A stretch of DNA of 64,000 nt from Lachancea thermotolerans CBS 6340 (GCF_000142805.1 NC_013079.1:434001-498000), one strand, 5' to 3'. Numbered from the stretch's first letter, positions 10,581 to 20,732 are shown. Notes: generated by a model from the sequence alone, not told the origin. Made by a program: numbers and translations.

Positions 10581-10608
10581 TTTTCGCGACGCATCTTGGG
10601 TTTTCGTG
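10581..10608. promoter_or_regulatory. Pair of SCB (Swi4/Swi6) elements in a divergent promoter
   Basis: TTTTCGCG (10581-10588) and TTTTCGTG (10601-10608) are the reverse complements of CGCGAAAA and CACGAAAA, both fitting the SCB consensus CRCGAAA. They lie 20 bp apart in the same orientation between the YBR071W-like gene and ALG14. A TATA-like stretch lies near 10493-10500 on the YBR071W side. Function is inferred from the motif. Confidence 0.5.
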
Positions 10609-10706
10609 TTTTGCAGGCCTGGAAAAACAGGACATTTACCAAGATTTGCAAGATCTGCAAGCCCAGATTAAAGCGTTAAAGAGGTGCAGAGTAGTTGCAG
10701 GGTGCT

Positions 10707-11393
10707 ATGGGCTACACATTATGCCTTTTCGCGCTTGTTTTTCTACAGGCGTTGGTTGTGAGAACTCTGTGGGTAATACCAATATTCGGTATCCGTGAGG
10801 GGGCGGAGCTAAGCGAGAAGCGAGGTTTGCAGGCGGGGCGGGCACTGCGGCTGTTTGTGTTCCTCGGATCGGGAGGACATACGGGAGAGATGCTGCGGCT
10901 GTTGGACAACTACCGGACAGCGCTTCTACGACCAGGGACACAGCTCTACGTTGGCTTTTCGGATGAGGCGAGTTTGCGTAAATTTCAAACCACGGTGGGG
11001 GCTAATTTGTCCGGTGTTGAGGTTCAGTTCTTGCGTTTTTCGAAGGCGCGTGAGGTCGGGGCGTCGTGGCTAGCGTCGACTCGGAGCGTTGCATTTTCGT
11101 TCGTACAATCCCTTTGGTGCCTGACCTGGCTGAAGTGGCAGTTCGTTGGCCAGCAACATCTGGTACTATTGAATGGGCCAGGCACTTGCTGCATTATAGC
11201 CAGTTGGCTTAAAATGCTCGAGATCGTGACGCTGACGCGATCTAAGATCGTATATGTAGAGAGCCTTGCTCGCACTGATACCCTAAGCCTAAGTGGGAAA
11301 CTCTTGTATCCGCTTGTGGACGAGTTTGTGGTGCAGTGGGACGAGCTTTATGAGCGGTATGACCGTGCCCGCTGCTACGGAATTTTGGTATAG
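10707..11393 (+). CDS. ALG14: Alg14, membrane anchor of the UDP-GlcNAc transferase complex (N-glycosylation)
   Basis: The protein from the ATG at 10707 has 228 residues; the frame is open a little further upstream but only from a TTG. An N-terminal membrane segment (residues about 2-20) precedes a Rossmann-like domain starting FVFLGSGGHTGEMLRLLDNY. The conserved FLLNGPGTCC-type segment (here VLLNGPGTCCII, about 155-166), the YVESLAR stretch and the C-terminal GILV ending, which in yeast binds Alg13, are all present. Alg14 recruits catalytic Alg13 to the cytosolic face of the ER, where the complex adds the second GlcNAc to the dolichol-linked oligosaccharide. It is convergent with TPI1. Confidence 0.95.
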   Translation: MGYTLCLFALVFLQALVVRTLWVIPIFGIREGAELSEKRGLQAGRALRLFVFLGSGGHTGEMLRLLDNYRTALLRPGTQLYVGFSDEASLRKFQTTVGANLSGVEVQFLRFSKAREVGASWLASTRSVAFSFVQSLWCLTWLKWQFVGQQHLVLLNGPGTCCIIASWLKMLEIVTLTRSKIVYVESLARTDTLSLSGKLLYPLVDEFVVQWDELYERYDRARCYGILV

Positions 11394-11671
11394 AATGTCT
11401 TGCTAGGGTATGCAATTTGTTAATATGTATGGAATATGCTCGATCGCTAATAAGCATCCGACAGCCATTTGTGGTAAAATTTACCAAAATAAGCTTTGCT
11501 CGAGAGACCCACGCGCCAGAACAATGGGTATGTACAGCGTAGAAAATAGGGAAACGCGTTAGCGAGTCATTCCCGCGCGAAGGCCGGCTTTCAATGCTAT
11601 GAAGTCGTTTAAATCATATAAAGTGGTCGCGTAAAAGCGTCGTTATACACATTTCTAGTTTATCAGAAGGC

Positions 11672-12418
11672 TTAGTTTCTGGAGTTGATGATGTCGACGA
11701 ACTCTGGCTTCAAAGAAGCACCACCAACGAGGAAACCGTCGACGTCCTTCTTGTCCTTGAAGGTAACAGCGTTCGAGCCGTTGGCGGAACCACCGTACAA
11801 GATTCTGGTCTTCTCAGCGACGTCAGCGCCCAATTTCTCAGACAAGTATTTTCTGATGCTGGCGTGGATGTCTTGAGCGTCCTCTGGGGTAGCGGCCAAA
11901 CCGGTACCGATAGCCCACACTGGCTCGTAGGCAACGACGACGTTGGACCAGTCCTTGACCTGGGCGATGACGGCGTTCAATTGGGTCTCGACGACCTTCA
12001 AGGTGACACCGGCCTTCTTCTCCTCCAAGGTCTCACCGATACACAAGATGACACCTAGACCTTGGTCCAAAGCGAACTTGGTCTTCTCAGCGACCTCCTC
12101 GTCGGTCTCCTTGAACAAGGTTCTTCTCTCGGAGTGACCGATGATGACCCACTTGGCACCAACGTCCTTGATCTGCTCAACAGAGTTCTCACCGGTGAAG
12201 GCACCAGCAGCCTTGTAGTAGGCGTTCTGGGCACCGACAGAGACCTGAGGCTTGGACACCAAGCCAGCAGCGTAGTCCAAGTATGGGGCTGGTGGGCACA
12301 AGACGACCTCAACATTTTGTGGGATAGAAGCCTTGTTGATTCTCTCAACAATCTCCTTAATGGATTGCTTGTTACCATTTAGCTTGAAGTTACCACCGAC
12401 AAAGAAAGTTCTGGCCAT
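11672..12418 (-). CDS. TPI1: Triosephosphate isomerase
   Basis: The 248-residue protein is a full-length TIM barrel that interconverts dihydroxyacetone phosphate and glyceraldehyde 3-phosphate. The catalytic lysine is in GGNFKLNG (residue 12), the catalytic histidine in IIGHSERR (near 95), and the catalytic glutamate in [11 protein letters not shown] (near 165) with the flexible loop 6 just after it. The phosphate-binding YGGS stretch is near the C-terminus. Codon choice is strongly biased to preferred yeast codons (for example GCC, GTC, TTG, AAG), as expected for a highly expressed glycolytic gene. Gene order with DET1 matches S. cerevisiae YDR050C-YDR051C. Confidence 0.99.
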   Translation of the reverse strand: MARTFFVGGNFKLNGNKQSIKEIVERINKASIPQNVEVVLCPPAPYLDYAAGLVSKPQVSVGAQNAYYKAAGAFTGENSVEQIKDVGAKWVIIGHSERRTLFKETDEEVAEKTKFALDQGLGVILCIGETLEEKKAGVTLKVVETQLNAVIAQVKDWSNVVVAYEPVWAIGTGLAATPEDAQDIHASIRKYLSEKLGADVAEKTRILYGGSANGSNAVTFKDKKDVDGFLVGGASLKPEFVDIINSRN

Positions 12419-12964
12419 TGTGTAGTTATGTTTGGGAGTAGAGTCTAGTTAGATATTCAGAGACTGCTGGACTTCTTCTAACAAATCCCTCCAGTGTACT
12501 TTACCTCTGGCTTGCATCTGCATCTCTTTTATAATATTCTGCTGTGCTCTTGCGTGGCTCTTGCTCAGCACACACCACCAGAGCGTGCCCAACACATGGC
12601 GCCCTGGCCCCAGTGACGAATGTGCTGCCGACCCACAGGGCCGTTGCAGAGGAAGCCGAGCCTGTGCGCATTTCTGTGTGGAATCACCCACGACGCGCCT
12701 CGGGGCAGTAAATACACCGTTTTGAAGCCAAAAGTCAGAAGACTTAAACCCGCCACAGAACGGGCGTGCTAACGCAATCCACACTGCAAGTATCAGGATT
12801 TGAAGCCGTAGCTTTGGGCCGAGATTTTTTTTTTTTTGTATTGCCCGGGCCTTACAGGATGCTGGCACGCCCGGGCTTCCTATTAAGTTTTTCCGGGACA
12901 GGAAGCTGGGCTGATGAGAGCGCTCTGCCGTCTAAGATGAGAGCTGGTTTTACATCACATGATC
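12419..12964 (-). promoter_or_regulatory. TPI1 promoter region with TATA box and poly(dT) tract
   Basis: No gene is seen in this 546-bp spacer. On the minus strand TATAAAAG (plus coordinates 12526-12533) lies about 110 bp before the TPI1 ATG, a normal TATA position for a strongly expressed yeast gene. A run of 13 T (12825-12837) lies near the DET1 side and could act as a nucleosome-depleting or DET1 3' element. Rap1/Gcr1 sites are expected for a glycolytic promoter, but I could not identify a perfect match. Confidence 0.5.
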
Positions 12965-13897
12965 TCAGCACCACTTGGGCAGTGTCGTCCGAAGGACGTA
13001 ACGATCAAGCTCCGTGTCGAGCTCCATGACGACCAGCGATCCATTGGGAACATTAGTGAAAGCCTCGAATTCTTCGTAAGTCCAGCGGAACCACTTCATC
13101 AAGAAGACGCGCAGGTAGATGCCGTGGGTAACAAGCACGACGACGTCGCGCGGCTTGCGGTCGGGCTGGTTGAAGTGGCGGAAGAGCGTCTCCTGGAAGC
13201 TGGAGCAGCGGTCGTAGACATCGGCGGCACTTTCGCCTTGTGGAAAGCGGAAGAAAAAATGGCCGTAGTTGGCACGCGTGCTCATGACGTCGCGCATGGA
13301 CGAGAGCTCCTGGAAGTTTCCGAAGTCTTGTTCGCGAATGCGGGGCTCGTCCTTGACGCGGTAATGCACGTAGGTTTTGTGCGCCGCAGTACGATTAAGG
13401 CTGGCGATCAGATCGCGCGACTCAGTGTTTTCGTAGAATCCGTGGGGGAACTCGGGGCATTGCCAATGTGCGAGACGGCTCTTGACCGACGGCTGGTAGC
13501 CGTCATTGTCGCGGGCAGAGACCCCGCAATTGCGCTTGTTGTACTCGTCCAGCACATCCAACATCCCGCGGAGGGTCTCTCGTGTCCGCCTATACGGCGA
13601 GGTGTAAAACACTATGTTCGAATCCAAGTTCTTGTTAACATTGCGGTAGTCCTGTTTCAGCGGCTTGCGGTGATCGCCCTCCCACGCGAACTTCTCTGCG
13701 AGGTCCTTGACAATCTGCGGGTCGTCCACGTTAAGCAGCTGCAACAGTTCCGAACCGGAGCGCCGCGCTTGCTTCCAACCATTATCGGTCAGCGGTATGA
13801 GGTGATTGGGCATGTGTTGGTTGACGGATTTGTCCTTATTCGACACGCTCTCGCCATGTCTGACCAGGATTATTAGTCTCGGCTTATGGTGGCCCAT
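12965..13897 (-). CDS. DET1: Det1-type histidine phosphatase superfamily protein
   Basis: This 310-residue protein has the RHG signature of the phosphoglycerate mutase-like histidine phosphatases (LVRHGESVSN, catalytic His near residue 14). The partner arginine is in YTSPYRRTRETLRG, and the second histidine in VVLVTHGIYLRVF near residue 259. S. cerevisiae Det1 is an acid phosphatase-like protein implicated in sterol transport. A 305-residue open frame on the opposite strand is an antisense shadow. The start is the first ATG, beginning MGHHKPRLIILVRHG. It is divergent from the thioredoxin-like gene across only 146 bp. Confidence 0.92.
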   Translation of the reverse strand: MGHHKPRLIILVRHGESVSNKDKSVNQHMPNHLIPLTDNGWKQARRSGSELLQLLNVDDPQIVKDLAEKFAWEGDHRKPLKQDYRNVNKNLDSNIVFYTSPYRRTRETLRGMLDVLDEYNKRNCGVSARDNDGYQPSVKSRLAHWQCPEFPHGFYENTESRDLIASLNRTAAHKTYVHYRVKDEPRIREQDFGNFQELSSMRDVMSTRANYGHFFFRFPQGESAADVYDRCSSFQETLFRHFNQPDRKPRDVVVLVTHGIYLRVFLMKWFRWTYEEFEAFTNVPNGSLVVMELDTELDRYVLRTTLPKWC

Positions 13898-14043
13898 TTT
13901 CGCTCAATGCAAGTTTTCTAGAGGCGAGTTTGGTCGAAGCTTAATGGCAATCTACAAAGGTTATATTTTTCAGGAAATATTAAATAGAAGATATCCCTGA
14001 ACCAAATGTAGACCCGAAAAGACGTAGTGTACGCGGCTTTGAA

Positions 14044-14568
14044 ATGTTAACTCCGAGTGTTCTGAATGGTGCTGCAACTGGCCACATGATGCGCCCTGCG
14101 GCGAGTGTATTTTTACGGAACTCTAGCTGGTTCTCCAAGATCCTTTACCCCTTCTCGCGGCCCGACCAGTCGATCCCCGATTCGTACAAACCCTCGAGCC
14201 AAAATGGCAATCAGTGCTTTCTGCCTGTGCGAAGCGACAATGAGCTGGACGAGACGCTGCTGGCAAACAACCGCACACCGCTGATCCTGAATTTCACGGT
14301 ACGCGGCGACGAGACATGCAACAAGCTCACAGGCGCGCTCAACCGCATCGTGCTGCTGGAGACAGACAAGCGCGTGAACATCGCAGACGTGGAAACCGAC
14401 TTCATGGACACGCGCAATTCGATGCTGCGGTTCGGCGTCAAGCAGATCCCGACTCTGGTCGCCGTGCGCAAAACCTTCCCCACGGACTCCTATTGCGTAC
14501 CGGATCTCGCACGCTCCCAGGTGGATTGGGCGGCACTGAAGCGCTGGATCGAGAAGAACGCAGACTAA
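14044..14568 (+). CDS. Putative mitochondrial thioredoxin-fold protein with a single active-site-region cysteine
   Basis: I cannot assign a gene name. The 174-residue protein starts with about 45 residues rich in Arg, Ser and hydrophobics without acids, resembling a mitochondrial presequence. Residues about 65-160 look like a thioredoxin fold: LILNFTVRGDETCNKL sits where thioredoxins have the FxAxWCGPC strand and motif. A beta-strand with NIADVETD follows, then VKQIPTLVAV, where IPT resembles the invariant cis-proline strand. Only one of the two CxxC cysteines remains, so ordinary dithiol oxidoreductase activity is unlikely; monothiol or structural roles are possible. Base composition is GC-rich, particularly at third positions. 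No counterpart lies at this spot in S. cerevisiae as far as I recall. Confidence 0.7.
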   Translation: MLTPSVLNGAATGHMMRPAASVFLRNSSWFSKILYPFSRPDQSIPDSYKPSSQNGNQCFLPVRSDNELDETLLANNRTPLILNFTVRGDETCNKLTGALNRIVLLETDKRVNIADVETDFMDTRNSMLRFGVKQIPTLVAVRKTFPTDSYCVPDLARSQVDWAALKRWIEKNAD

Positions 14569-14983
14569 GCATGTAGTAAGATTTAAGCGGAACAGTACTT
14601 AACACCTGCAACAGGTAGCAGAGCCAAGCGGCGAAGAGCTCACGTGCATAATAAATTCTGATAGCAGTGCTAGCTAAGCGTCGGTATCAGCGCCACACAC
14701 ACATGGCCGACGACCGCGGACTCTCGGATACACTCAGCATGTCTGTCGCAAGGCCCGTGACAATGCACGTGAGCCTCGCAGCTCTCCTTCTCGTGGTCGC
14801 CCCGAAAAATCCATTCCATTGTGTCACGCTACTAGCAATGTGCGCTATCGGCCTAAAGCATTCTGCGCATGTGGCGAAGACCCCACTCCACAACCTGACG
14901 TAGATGTCGCCCGTCTATCCGCAAAAGCTTATTTAATTGTTGGCGAGAAGCTCTCGGTCTTCAAGTTCCAGCTGCCGCGTCGC

Positions 14984-14995
14984 GCCGGTACCGGT
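14984..14995. promoter_or_regulatory. Leu3-type palindrome (distal)
   Basis: GCCGGTACCGGT fits the Leu3 consensus CCGGNNCCGG exactly in its core. It is the more distal of two such sites upstream of the permease, 515 bp before its ATG. Confidence 0.65.
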
Positions 14996-15051
14996 TCTGG
15001 TTCTCCGCGACAATGGTTCGGAGCTGATTCCATCACCGGCTGTTGTAACAG

Positions 15052-15071
15052 TGACTCACGTGTGTGAGTCA
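15052..15071. promoter_or_regulatory. Inverted Gcn4 site pair around a CACGTG box
   Basis: TGACTCA (15052-15058) and TGAGTCA (15065-15071) are both perfect Gcn4/AP-1 heptamers, each a near-palindrome, lying 6 bp apart. The CACGTG at 15057-15062 overlaps the first by two bases. This suggests general amino-acid control combined with Cbf1 or another bHLH factor. Confidence 0.6.
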
Positions 15072-15076
15072 AGTCT

Positions 15077-15088
15077 GCCGGTACCGGC
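15077..15088. promoter_or_regulatory. Leu3-type palindrome (proximal)
   Basis: GCCGGTACCGGC is a perfect 12-bp palindrome and matches the canonical UAS-LEU element bound by Leu3. It lies 5 bp after the second Gcn4 heptamer and about 420 bp before the permease ATG. Confidence 0.7.
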
Positions 15089-15509
15089 ATAATCACGTGC
15101 TTGCGGCACGCGTACGTTGGCACCTTCTTGTAACCACTGGAAACGTTGCGCGGCAACAAAAAGTAAGTTTAAGGCTTCTCCAGCTCTTCTTTGATGCCTT
15201 CAAGGCGCCTCTGTGGATTCTGACTGGCTGCGGCGCCCGTAATGGCGAAAAGCATCCGCAATGTGTCACCAGCGGAGACTTGGGACCAGAGCACTTGGTG
15301 GTGTGTAATCAAAGTTTTCCAGAAGTGAAAGAAACGACGCGGCATCCGTCATATAAGTGTAAAGAGCTGTGTTGATTCCCCGCGCCTTTGCAAATTGAAG
15401 TTTCGCTCACCAAAGAGTTAAAGAGACTCATCTTCAGTTTTGGACAGTTGTTGGTGGTCTGCACTGCGCGTTCAGACAGCAGCTTCGCAAATTTGCAACA
15501 GAAGTTTCC

Positions 15510-17306
15510 ATGGGTAAAATCGGAGACAAATCCAGCTCGCCGCAGCCTGTGTGGTCGAGCACCAAGAGTGAGAGCGTAACGGCGTCAGAGTTATATGACT
15601 CGCGGCCACACGCACAGCACGAGGAACATGAGGGCGCTTGGTGCCGGTTCCGCGACAGCTTCAAGCGGGCGCAGAAGCGCTCGGTGCCGCAGGGCGGAGA
15701 CCTCGAAACCGCCAGCGTGCAAACAGACCTCACCGACGGCAGGCTTCGGAGAAGCATAAGGCCCCGGCACGTGGCCATGATGTCTGTGTGCACAGGCATC
15801 GGGACCGGGCTGCTGGTCGCCAACGGTAAGTCGCTGCGCTACGGTGGCCCAGGTGGCTTGATCATCGGCTACGCAGCTGTCTCAGTCGTCGCGTATATCA
15901 TGATGCAAGCGGCCGGCGAAATGGCGGTTGCGTATCCTTCAATGCCCGGCAACTTCAACGCGTACTCGTCTGTGTTCATATCCAAGCCATTTGGCTTCGC
16001 CTCTGTGTGGCTCTACTGCCTGCAGTGGCTGACGGTGTTTCCGCTCGAACTGATCACCGCCTCTCTCACGATCAAGTACTGGACTGACTCTGTCAACGCA
16101 GACGTCTTCATCGCGATCTTCTACGTCTTCATCTTGTTTATCCACTTTTTTGGGTCGCGGGGCTACGGTGAGTCCGAGTTTATTTTTGGGCTTTGTAAGG
16201 TGCTTATGATCGCGGGTTTTGTCATCTTGGCAATCGTGATCAACTGTGGCGGAGCTGGCAACAGCGGCTATATTGGTGCCCGCTACTGGCACGACCCTGG
16301 CGCCTTCGCTGTCGGTGACCCTGCTTCCAAATTCAAAGGTTTCTGCTACGTGCTTGTCACGGGTTACTTTTCCTACGGTGGCACTGAGCTTTACGCCATG
16401 ACCGTTAATGAGCAATCTAGTCCACGCCGCGCCATTCACTCCGCCACCAAGCAATGCATCTACCGGATTCTTGTCATTTACATGCTCACCATGGTCCTGA
16501 TCGGATTTCTTGTACCCCACACCAGTGATGAGCTTATGGGTTCGGGCGGCAAATCTGCGACACACGCGTCACCATATGTGCTTGCTGTTTCGCTGCATGG
16601 CGTTAAAGTCGTCCCTCACATTGTTAACGCAGTTATCCTCATCGCGGTTGTATCTGTGGGCAATAGTGCCATGTACTCAGGCCCCCGTGTGCTCAATGCG
16701 CTGGCCGAACAGGGTTATGCACCCAAGTTTTTGGCTTACATCGATCGCGCTGGTAGACCGCTGATGGCGCTCATCGCTTGCTCTGTAATTGGTCTGCTAG
16801 CGTTCGTTGCTGCATCGGACCATGAGGAAGATGTTTTTACGTGGCTAGCCGCTATTGCAGGTCTCAGCGAACTATTCACTTGGTCGGCCATCCTTCTTTC
16901 GCACATCCGCTTCAGGCAAGCCATGAAATACCATGGATACTCCCTCAGCCAATTAGGATACAAGTCCATCACGGGCTTGTGGGGTTCCATATACGGCGTC
17001 TGTTTCAACATTCTAGTGTTCGTCGCTCAATTCTGGGTGGCGCTTGCTCCAATTGGTAACAATGGTAAGACAGATGTTCTGTCGTTTTTCCAGAGTTACC
17101 TTGCGTTTCCCTTGTGGTTCGTTTTTTTCCTGGGCTACATGGTGTACAGTGGGGAGTGGATGATATTAAGACCGCTGAAAGACATCGATATCAACCATTT
17201 CCGCTGCGTTTATGACGAAGAACGTATTGAGCAAGAAAAACTTGAGCACAAAACAATGCTTCAAAATTCCAACTGGCTAGGGAGACTTAAGCACTTCTGG
17301 TGCTAG
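15510..17306 (+). CDS. BAP2: Branched-chain amino-acid permease, BAP2/BAP3 type
   Basis: The 598-residue protein is a yeast amino-acid transporter (YAT family, APC superfamily) with about 12 membrane spans after an 85-residue hydrophilic N-terminus. The core opens with [20 protein letters not shown], the substrate-backbone-binding GTGIGTGL region of the family. Long stretches such as [20 protein letters not shown] and the following GLSELFTWS are almost the same as in S. cerevisiae Bap2/Bap3. The C-terminus ends FWC, a conserved palmitoylated ending of these permeases. It should import leucine, isoleucine and valine at the plasma membrane. The single gene occupies the ancestral position of the BAP2/BAP3 pair, so the symbol could equally be BAP3; TAT1-like specificity is less likely. 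The promoter carries Leu3 and Gcn4 sites. Confidence 0.9.
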   Translation: MGKIGDKSSSPQPVWSSTKSESVTASELYDSRPHAQHEEHEGAWCRFRDSFKRAQKRSVPQGGDLETASVQTDLTDGRLRRSIRPRHVAMMSVCTGIGTGLLVANGKSLRYGGPGGLIIGYAAVSVVAYIMMQAAGEMAVAYPSMPGNFNAYSSVFISKPFGFASVWLYCLQWLTVFPLELITASLTIKYWTDSVNADVFIAIFYVFILFIHFFGSRGYGESEFIFGLCKVLMIAGFVILAIVINCGGAGNSGYIGARYWHDPGAFAVGDPASKFKGFCYVLVTGYFSYGGTELYAMTVNEQSSPRRAIHSATKQCIYRILVIYMLTMVLIGFLVPHTSDELMGSGGKSATHASPYVLAVSLHGVKVVPHIVNAVILIAVVSVGNSAMYSGPRVLNALAEQGYAPKFLAYIDRAGRPLMALIACSVIGLLAFVAASDHEEDVFTWLAAIAGLSELFTWSAILLSHIRFRQAMKYHGYSLSQLGYKSITGLWGSIYGVCFNILVFVAQFWVALAPIGNNGKTDVLSFFQSYLAFPLWFVFFLGYMVYSGEWMILRPLKDIDINHFRCVYDEERIEQEKLEHKTMLQNSNWLGRLKHFWC

Positions 17307-17631
17307 GCTTGGCCTTGCAGATAAAAAAGAGATACTGAACTGCATTGAAAAAGACATTGCATAGCATTTGTTTCCCCGTCTTGATTTCAGTCTCATTTAA
17401 TGATGATCTTTTGTAATAATAGATAGACAATAATGAACAGAATTCTTAGCGTCTATTACCTTTACTCCACTGTTCCATAGACTTGATCAATGACTCTTTA
17501 GTGCATGATGATCTCTCTGAAAATTTTTGACGAGATTTTGATGGAAGAAGACGAGATGAGCATTCCATTCCACTTGAATAAAAAAACTTGACATAAGCTT
17601 CCAGTGATCAATCCCTAGTATTAAGATAATC
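17307..17631 (+). promoter_or_regulatory. Spacer before KRS1
   Basis: These 325 bp contain the permease terminator and the KRS1 promoter. A Gcn4-like half site TGACTC is at 17491-17496, about 140 bp before the KRS1 ATG. No gene is seen. Confidence 0.35.
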
Positions 17632-19407
17632 ATGTCCCAAGAGGAAGCGGTCAAGTCTGCCAACGATGCGATTGCCAATTTGCATCTCGATGAGGTTACC
17701 GGAGAGATGGTTTCTAAGTCTGAGTTGAAGAAGCGTGCCAAACAAAGGCAGGTCGAAGCCAAGAAGGCTGCTAAGAAAGCTTCTGCTCAACCAAAGCCAG
17801 AGCCTAAGAAGAAGTCTAATGATGCATTTGCTGACTTGGACCCTTCGCAATACTTTGAGGCTAGAAGCCGTCAAATTCAAGAATTGAAGAATACCCAGTC
17901 GCCTAATCCTTACCCACACAAGTTTCATGTTTCTACTGGCCTTTCAGACTTTTTGAAGAAGTACGCTCACTTGCAAAGAGGCGAGACCTTGCCCGAAGAG
18001 AAAGTCTCTATTGCAGGTAGAGTTCATGCCAAGAGAGAGTCCGGTTCCAAGTTGAAGTTTTACGTCTTGCACGGTGAGGGTGTTGAAGTTCAACTTATGT
18101 CGCAGCTACAGGACTACCACTCTGAAGCTTCTTATGAGGCCGACCATGACTTGATCAAGAGAGGTGACATTGTGGGTGTTGAAGGTTACGTCGGAAGAAC
18201 ACAACCAAAGAAGGGTGGTGAGGGTGAGATCTCTGTTTTTGTTTCTCGCATTCAGCTGTTGACTCCATGTTTGCATATCCTGCCAGCTGACCACTTTGGT
18301 TTCAAGGACCAAGAAACTAGATACAGAAAGCGTTACCTGGATCTCATCATGAACAAGGATGCCAGACCACGTTTCATTACTCGTTCCAAGATCATTTCTT
18401 TCATTAGAAGATTCTTGGACGAGAGAAACTTTATCGAAGTGGAGACTCCAATGATGAACGTGATTGCTGGTGGTGCCACTGCAAAGCCCTTCGTTACTCA
18501 CCACAATGACCTTAACATGGATATGTTTATGAGAATTGCTCCAGAGCTTTTCTTAAAGGAGCTGGTTGTCGGCGGTATGGAAAGAGTCTATGAAATCGGT
18601 AGACAATTCAGAAACGAGGGTATCGACATGACCCACAACCCTGAATTCACAACCTGTGAGTTCTACCAAGCTTACGCTGACGTCTATGACCTGATGGACA
18701 TGACTGAGATGTTGTTCTCTGAGATGGTCAAGGAAATTACTGGCTCTTATGTCATCAAGTACCACCCAGACCCTCGCGACCCTACCAAGGAGCTTGAGCT
18801 CAACTTCTCCAGACCTTGGAAGAGAATCAACATGATCGAGGAGCTAGAGAACAGATTGAATGTTAAGTTCCCACCTGGCGACCAATTGCACACTGCAGAG
18901 ACTGGCAACTTCTTGAAGAAGGTCTTGAAGGAGAACAACTTGGAGTGCCCTCCACCATTGACCAACGCTCGTATGTTGGACAAGCTTGTTGGTGAACTTG
19001 AGGACACTTGTATCAACCCAACTTTCATCTTTGGTCACCCTCAGATGATGTCTCCATTGGCCAAGAAATCGAGAGACGTGCCAGGTCTCTGTGAACGTTT
19101 CGAAGTCTTTGTTGCTACCAAGGAAATTTGCAATGCTTACACTGAATTGAACGACCCATTTGACCAAAGAGCTCGTTTCGAGGAACAAGCTAGACAAAAA
19201 GACCAGGGTGATGACGAGGCTCAACTAATCGACGAAACTTTCTGTAATGCCCTGGAATACGGTTTGCCACCAACTGGTGGTTGGGGCTGTGGTATTGACA
19301 GACTGGCCATGTTCTTGACTGACTCCAACACCATTAGAGAGGTTTTGTTGTTCCCAACCTTGAAGCCAGATGCTCAAAGGGAGGCTGAAGAAGAGAAGGC
19401 GAACTAA
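17632..19407 (+). CDS. KRS1: Cytosolic lysyl-tRNA synthetase (class II)
   Basis: The 591-residue protein has the eukaryotic layout. A Lys-rich helical N-terminal extension (about 20-65) assists tRNA binding, an OB-fold anticodon-binding domain lies at about 120-215, and the class IIb catalytic core follows. Motif 2 is visible as [20 protein letters not shown] from about residue 324, and motif 3 as [16 protein letters not shown] from about 549. It charges tRNA-Lys in the cytosol; there is no mitochondrial presequence, so a separate mitochondrial enzyme is expected elsewhere. Codon usage is biased toward preferred codons. It is convergent with TRM7 over 413 bp. Confidence 0.98.
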   Translation: MSQEEAVKSANDAIANLHLDEVTGEMVSKSELKKRAKQRQVEAKKAAKKASAQPKPEPKKKSNDAFADLDPSQYFEARSRQIQELKNTQSPNPYPHKFHVSTGLSDFLKKYAHLQRGETLPEEKVSIAGRVHAKRESGSKLKFYVLHGEGVEVQLMSQLQDYHSEASYEADHDLIKRGDIVGVEGYVGRTQPKKGGEGEISVFVSRIQLLTPCLHILPADHFGFKDQETRYRKRYLDLIMNKDARPRFITRSKIISFIRRFLDERNFIEVETPMMNVIAGGATAKPFVTHHNDLNMDMFMRIAPELFLKELVVGGMERVYEIGRQFRNEGIDMTHNPEFTTCEFYQAYADVYDLMDMTEMLFSEMVKEITGSYVIKYHPDPRDPTKELELNFSRPWKRINMIEELENRLNVKFPPGDQLHTAETGNFLKKVLKENNLECPPPLTNARMLDKLVGELEDTCINPTFIFGHPQMMSPLAKKSRDVPGLCERFEVFVATKEICNAYTELNDPFDQRARFEEQARQKDQGDDEAQLIDETFCNALEYGLPPTGGWGCGIDRLAMFLTDSNTIREVLLFPTLKPDAQREAEEEKAN

Positions 19408-19820
19408 GGTTCAAGACTAGCGTTTGATATAAATATGTAGAATGCCGCATCAGTGGCAATAGACAAATTCGTTCCTACACGTAAACTATTGTGGCAAACT
19501 AGTTGTCTTTGTAAATCTTAACGACAAATTGTGGGATCATCGAATTGACAATACTAGACGATATCTATGTTTTGGTATTAATTACGCTTGTAAAGCTGGC
19601 TGGAAAGCCTTGTATTACTGGCTCCTGTGAGGGGCGAGATGACGCTTACTTAAAGGCTCATGGAGAAATTGCACTAACACTTCCTCAATTTCTTCGTCGA
19701 GTCCATTTCACTCTCATCGAGCTGAACTTTATTAATACTCGAGAAATAACAGCCTGAACCCTTTCCGTATCATGCGCTGGCCTGCCAGATAGACCATAAT
19801 TTTATAAAGTTTGCTGCTTC
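19408..19820. other. Convergent 3' spacer KRS1/TRM7, no gene seen
   Basis: The 413 bp between two convergent stops are AT-rich and must hold both polyadenylation regions. A 70-codon open frame at 19545-19757 has no recognisable similarity and I do not call it. Confidence 0.4.
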
Positions 19821-20732
19821 TTAAACTGCTCTTGTCAGTTTACCTTGGCGTTTTAGTTCTAGCGCACGCTTGTAAGGGGGATTTGTTGGCGGTTGTACTG
19901 GATCAAGTGCTGTCGTGTTTTCAGGCACGTCGTGATAGGTGGCGTCTGAATCAAAACTATCAAGGCCGCCGCACGAAATGAATTCAGCTATGCTTCGGGG
20001 TTCCTCGCGGTAGTTTGGGATTTCATCATCTATGGTCAGTCTACCAATATCGCACCCCTGGAAGAAGTCTTCCACAGACATGTTTACGTCCAAACGCGGC
20101 TTCCAGTCAGATGGTGGTCTGTAGCCTAGACACACAATAAAACTCTCAAGTGATGTTCCTCTAGATGACCTAGGCTTCGCGCAGACTACGCGTTCAAAGA
20201 GGAAGCTCAGCTGTGAATAAAGCATATCTATGTCTCTGCCTCTAAAAATCTTGGCCACGAATACGCCGCCTTCGCGAAGTAAACACGTTGTTAATTGCAG
20301 GGCACTCAAAATCAATTGCTGTTGTACGTATTCGTCAAGGTCGTGGAGACCTGTAACATCTGGTGCACCGTCGCTGCAAACAAAGTCTGCTTTCTCACCT
20401 TCAAAAAGGTCCATAATTTTATTCAATGTTTTCGGATGAGTTATGTCAGCTTGTATTGTGGTGACGTTGTCAATTGGGAACATTGGTTGCAAGTCTACGG
20501 CGACGATACGTTTTGAAGAATTGTTTTCAGTATCGTCATCGAATAACCTCCTTGAAAGCACTTGCGACCAGGACCCTGGTGCCGCGCAAAGATCCACTAC
20601 CCTGGTAACGTTATCAAGAAAATGAAACTGTTCATCTAACTGGAGAAGTTTAAAAGCAGAGCGAGCCCTATATCCTTCCTCCTTGGCCTTTCTATAGTAC
20701 AAGTCCCTCTTATCTTTGCTGCTCTTTCCCAT
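19821..20732 (-). CDS. TRM7: tRNA 2'-O-ribose methyltransferase of the anticodon loop (FtsJ/RrmJ family)
   Basis: The ATG at 20732 gives 303 residues starting [20 protein letters not shown], matching yeast Trm7 at both ends (it finishes KLTRAV). The FtsJ Rossmann fold is seen in [18 protein letters not shown], the SAM-binding site. The K-D-K-E catalytic tetrad can be placed: Lys in RSAFKLLQL, Asp in [10 protein letters not shown], Lys in FVAKIFRG and Glu in GTSLESFIV. Trm7 methylates positions 32 and 34 of tRNAs including tRNA-Phe, with Trm732 and Trm734 as partners. A tRNA-Phe gene lies elsewhere in this window. Divergent from RSM10 over 278 bp. Confidence 0.97.
   Translation of the reverse strand: MGKSSKDKRDLYYRKAKEEGYRARSAFKLLQLDEQFHFLDNVTRVVDLCAAPGSWSQVLSRRLFDDDTENNSSKRIVAVDLQPMFPIDNVTTIQADITHPKTLNKIMDLFEGEKADFVCSDGAPDVTGLHDLDEYVQQQLILSALQLTTCLLREGGVFVAKIFRGRDIDMLYSQLSFLFERVVCAKPRSSRGTSLESFIVCLGYRPPSDWKPRLDVNMSVEDFFQGCDIGRLTIDDEIPNYREEPRSIAEFISCGGLDSFDSDATYHDVPENTTALDPVQPPTNPPYKRALELKRQGKLTRAV

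Larger units (their letters stand above)
14569..15509 (+). promoter_or_regulatory. Long upstream region of the branched-chain amino-acid permease
   Basis: The 941-bp spacer holds no supported gene. It contains two Leu3 palindromes, an inverted Gcn4 pair, four CACGTG boxes (14641-14646, 14766-14771, 15057-15062, 15094-15099) and several TGCGGC-like cores (for example 15102-15107 and 15229-15234) that could be Stp1/Stp2 targets. A TATA-like ATATAA lies near 15351, about 155 bp before the permease ATG. In S. cerevisiae BAP2 is controlled by Stp1/Stp2 and Leu3, so the site content agrees with the coding call. Confidence 0.65.

Noticed and set aside
10479-10679. 66-codon plus-strand ORF just before ALG14
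   Set aside because: It lies in the bidirectional promoter and contains the SCB pair. It may act as an upstream ORF only if transcription starts that early.
12959-13876. 305-codon plus-strand ORF
   Set aside because: It lies entirely opposite DET1, whose protein has clear histidine-phosphatase motifs; the long open antisense frame follows from GC-rich codon use.
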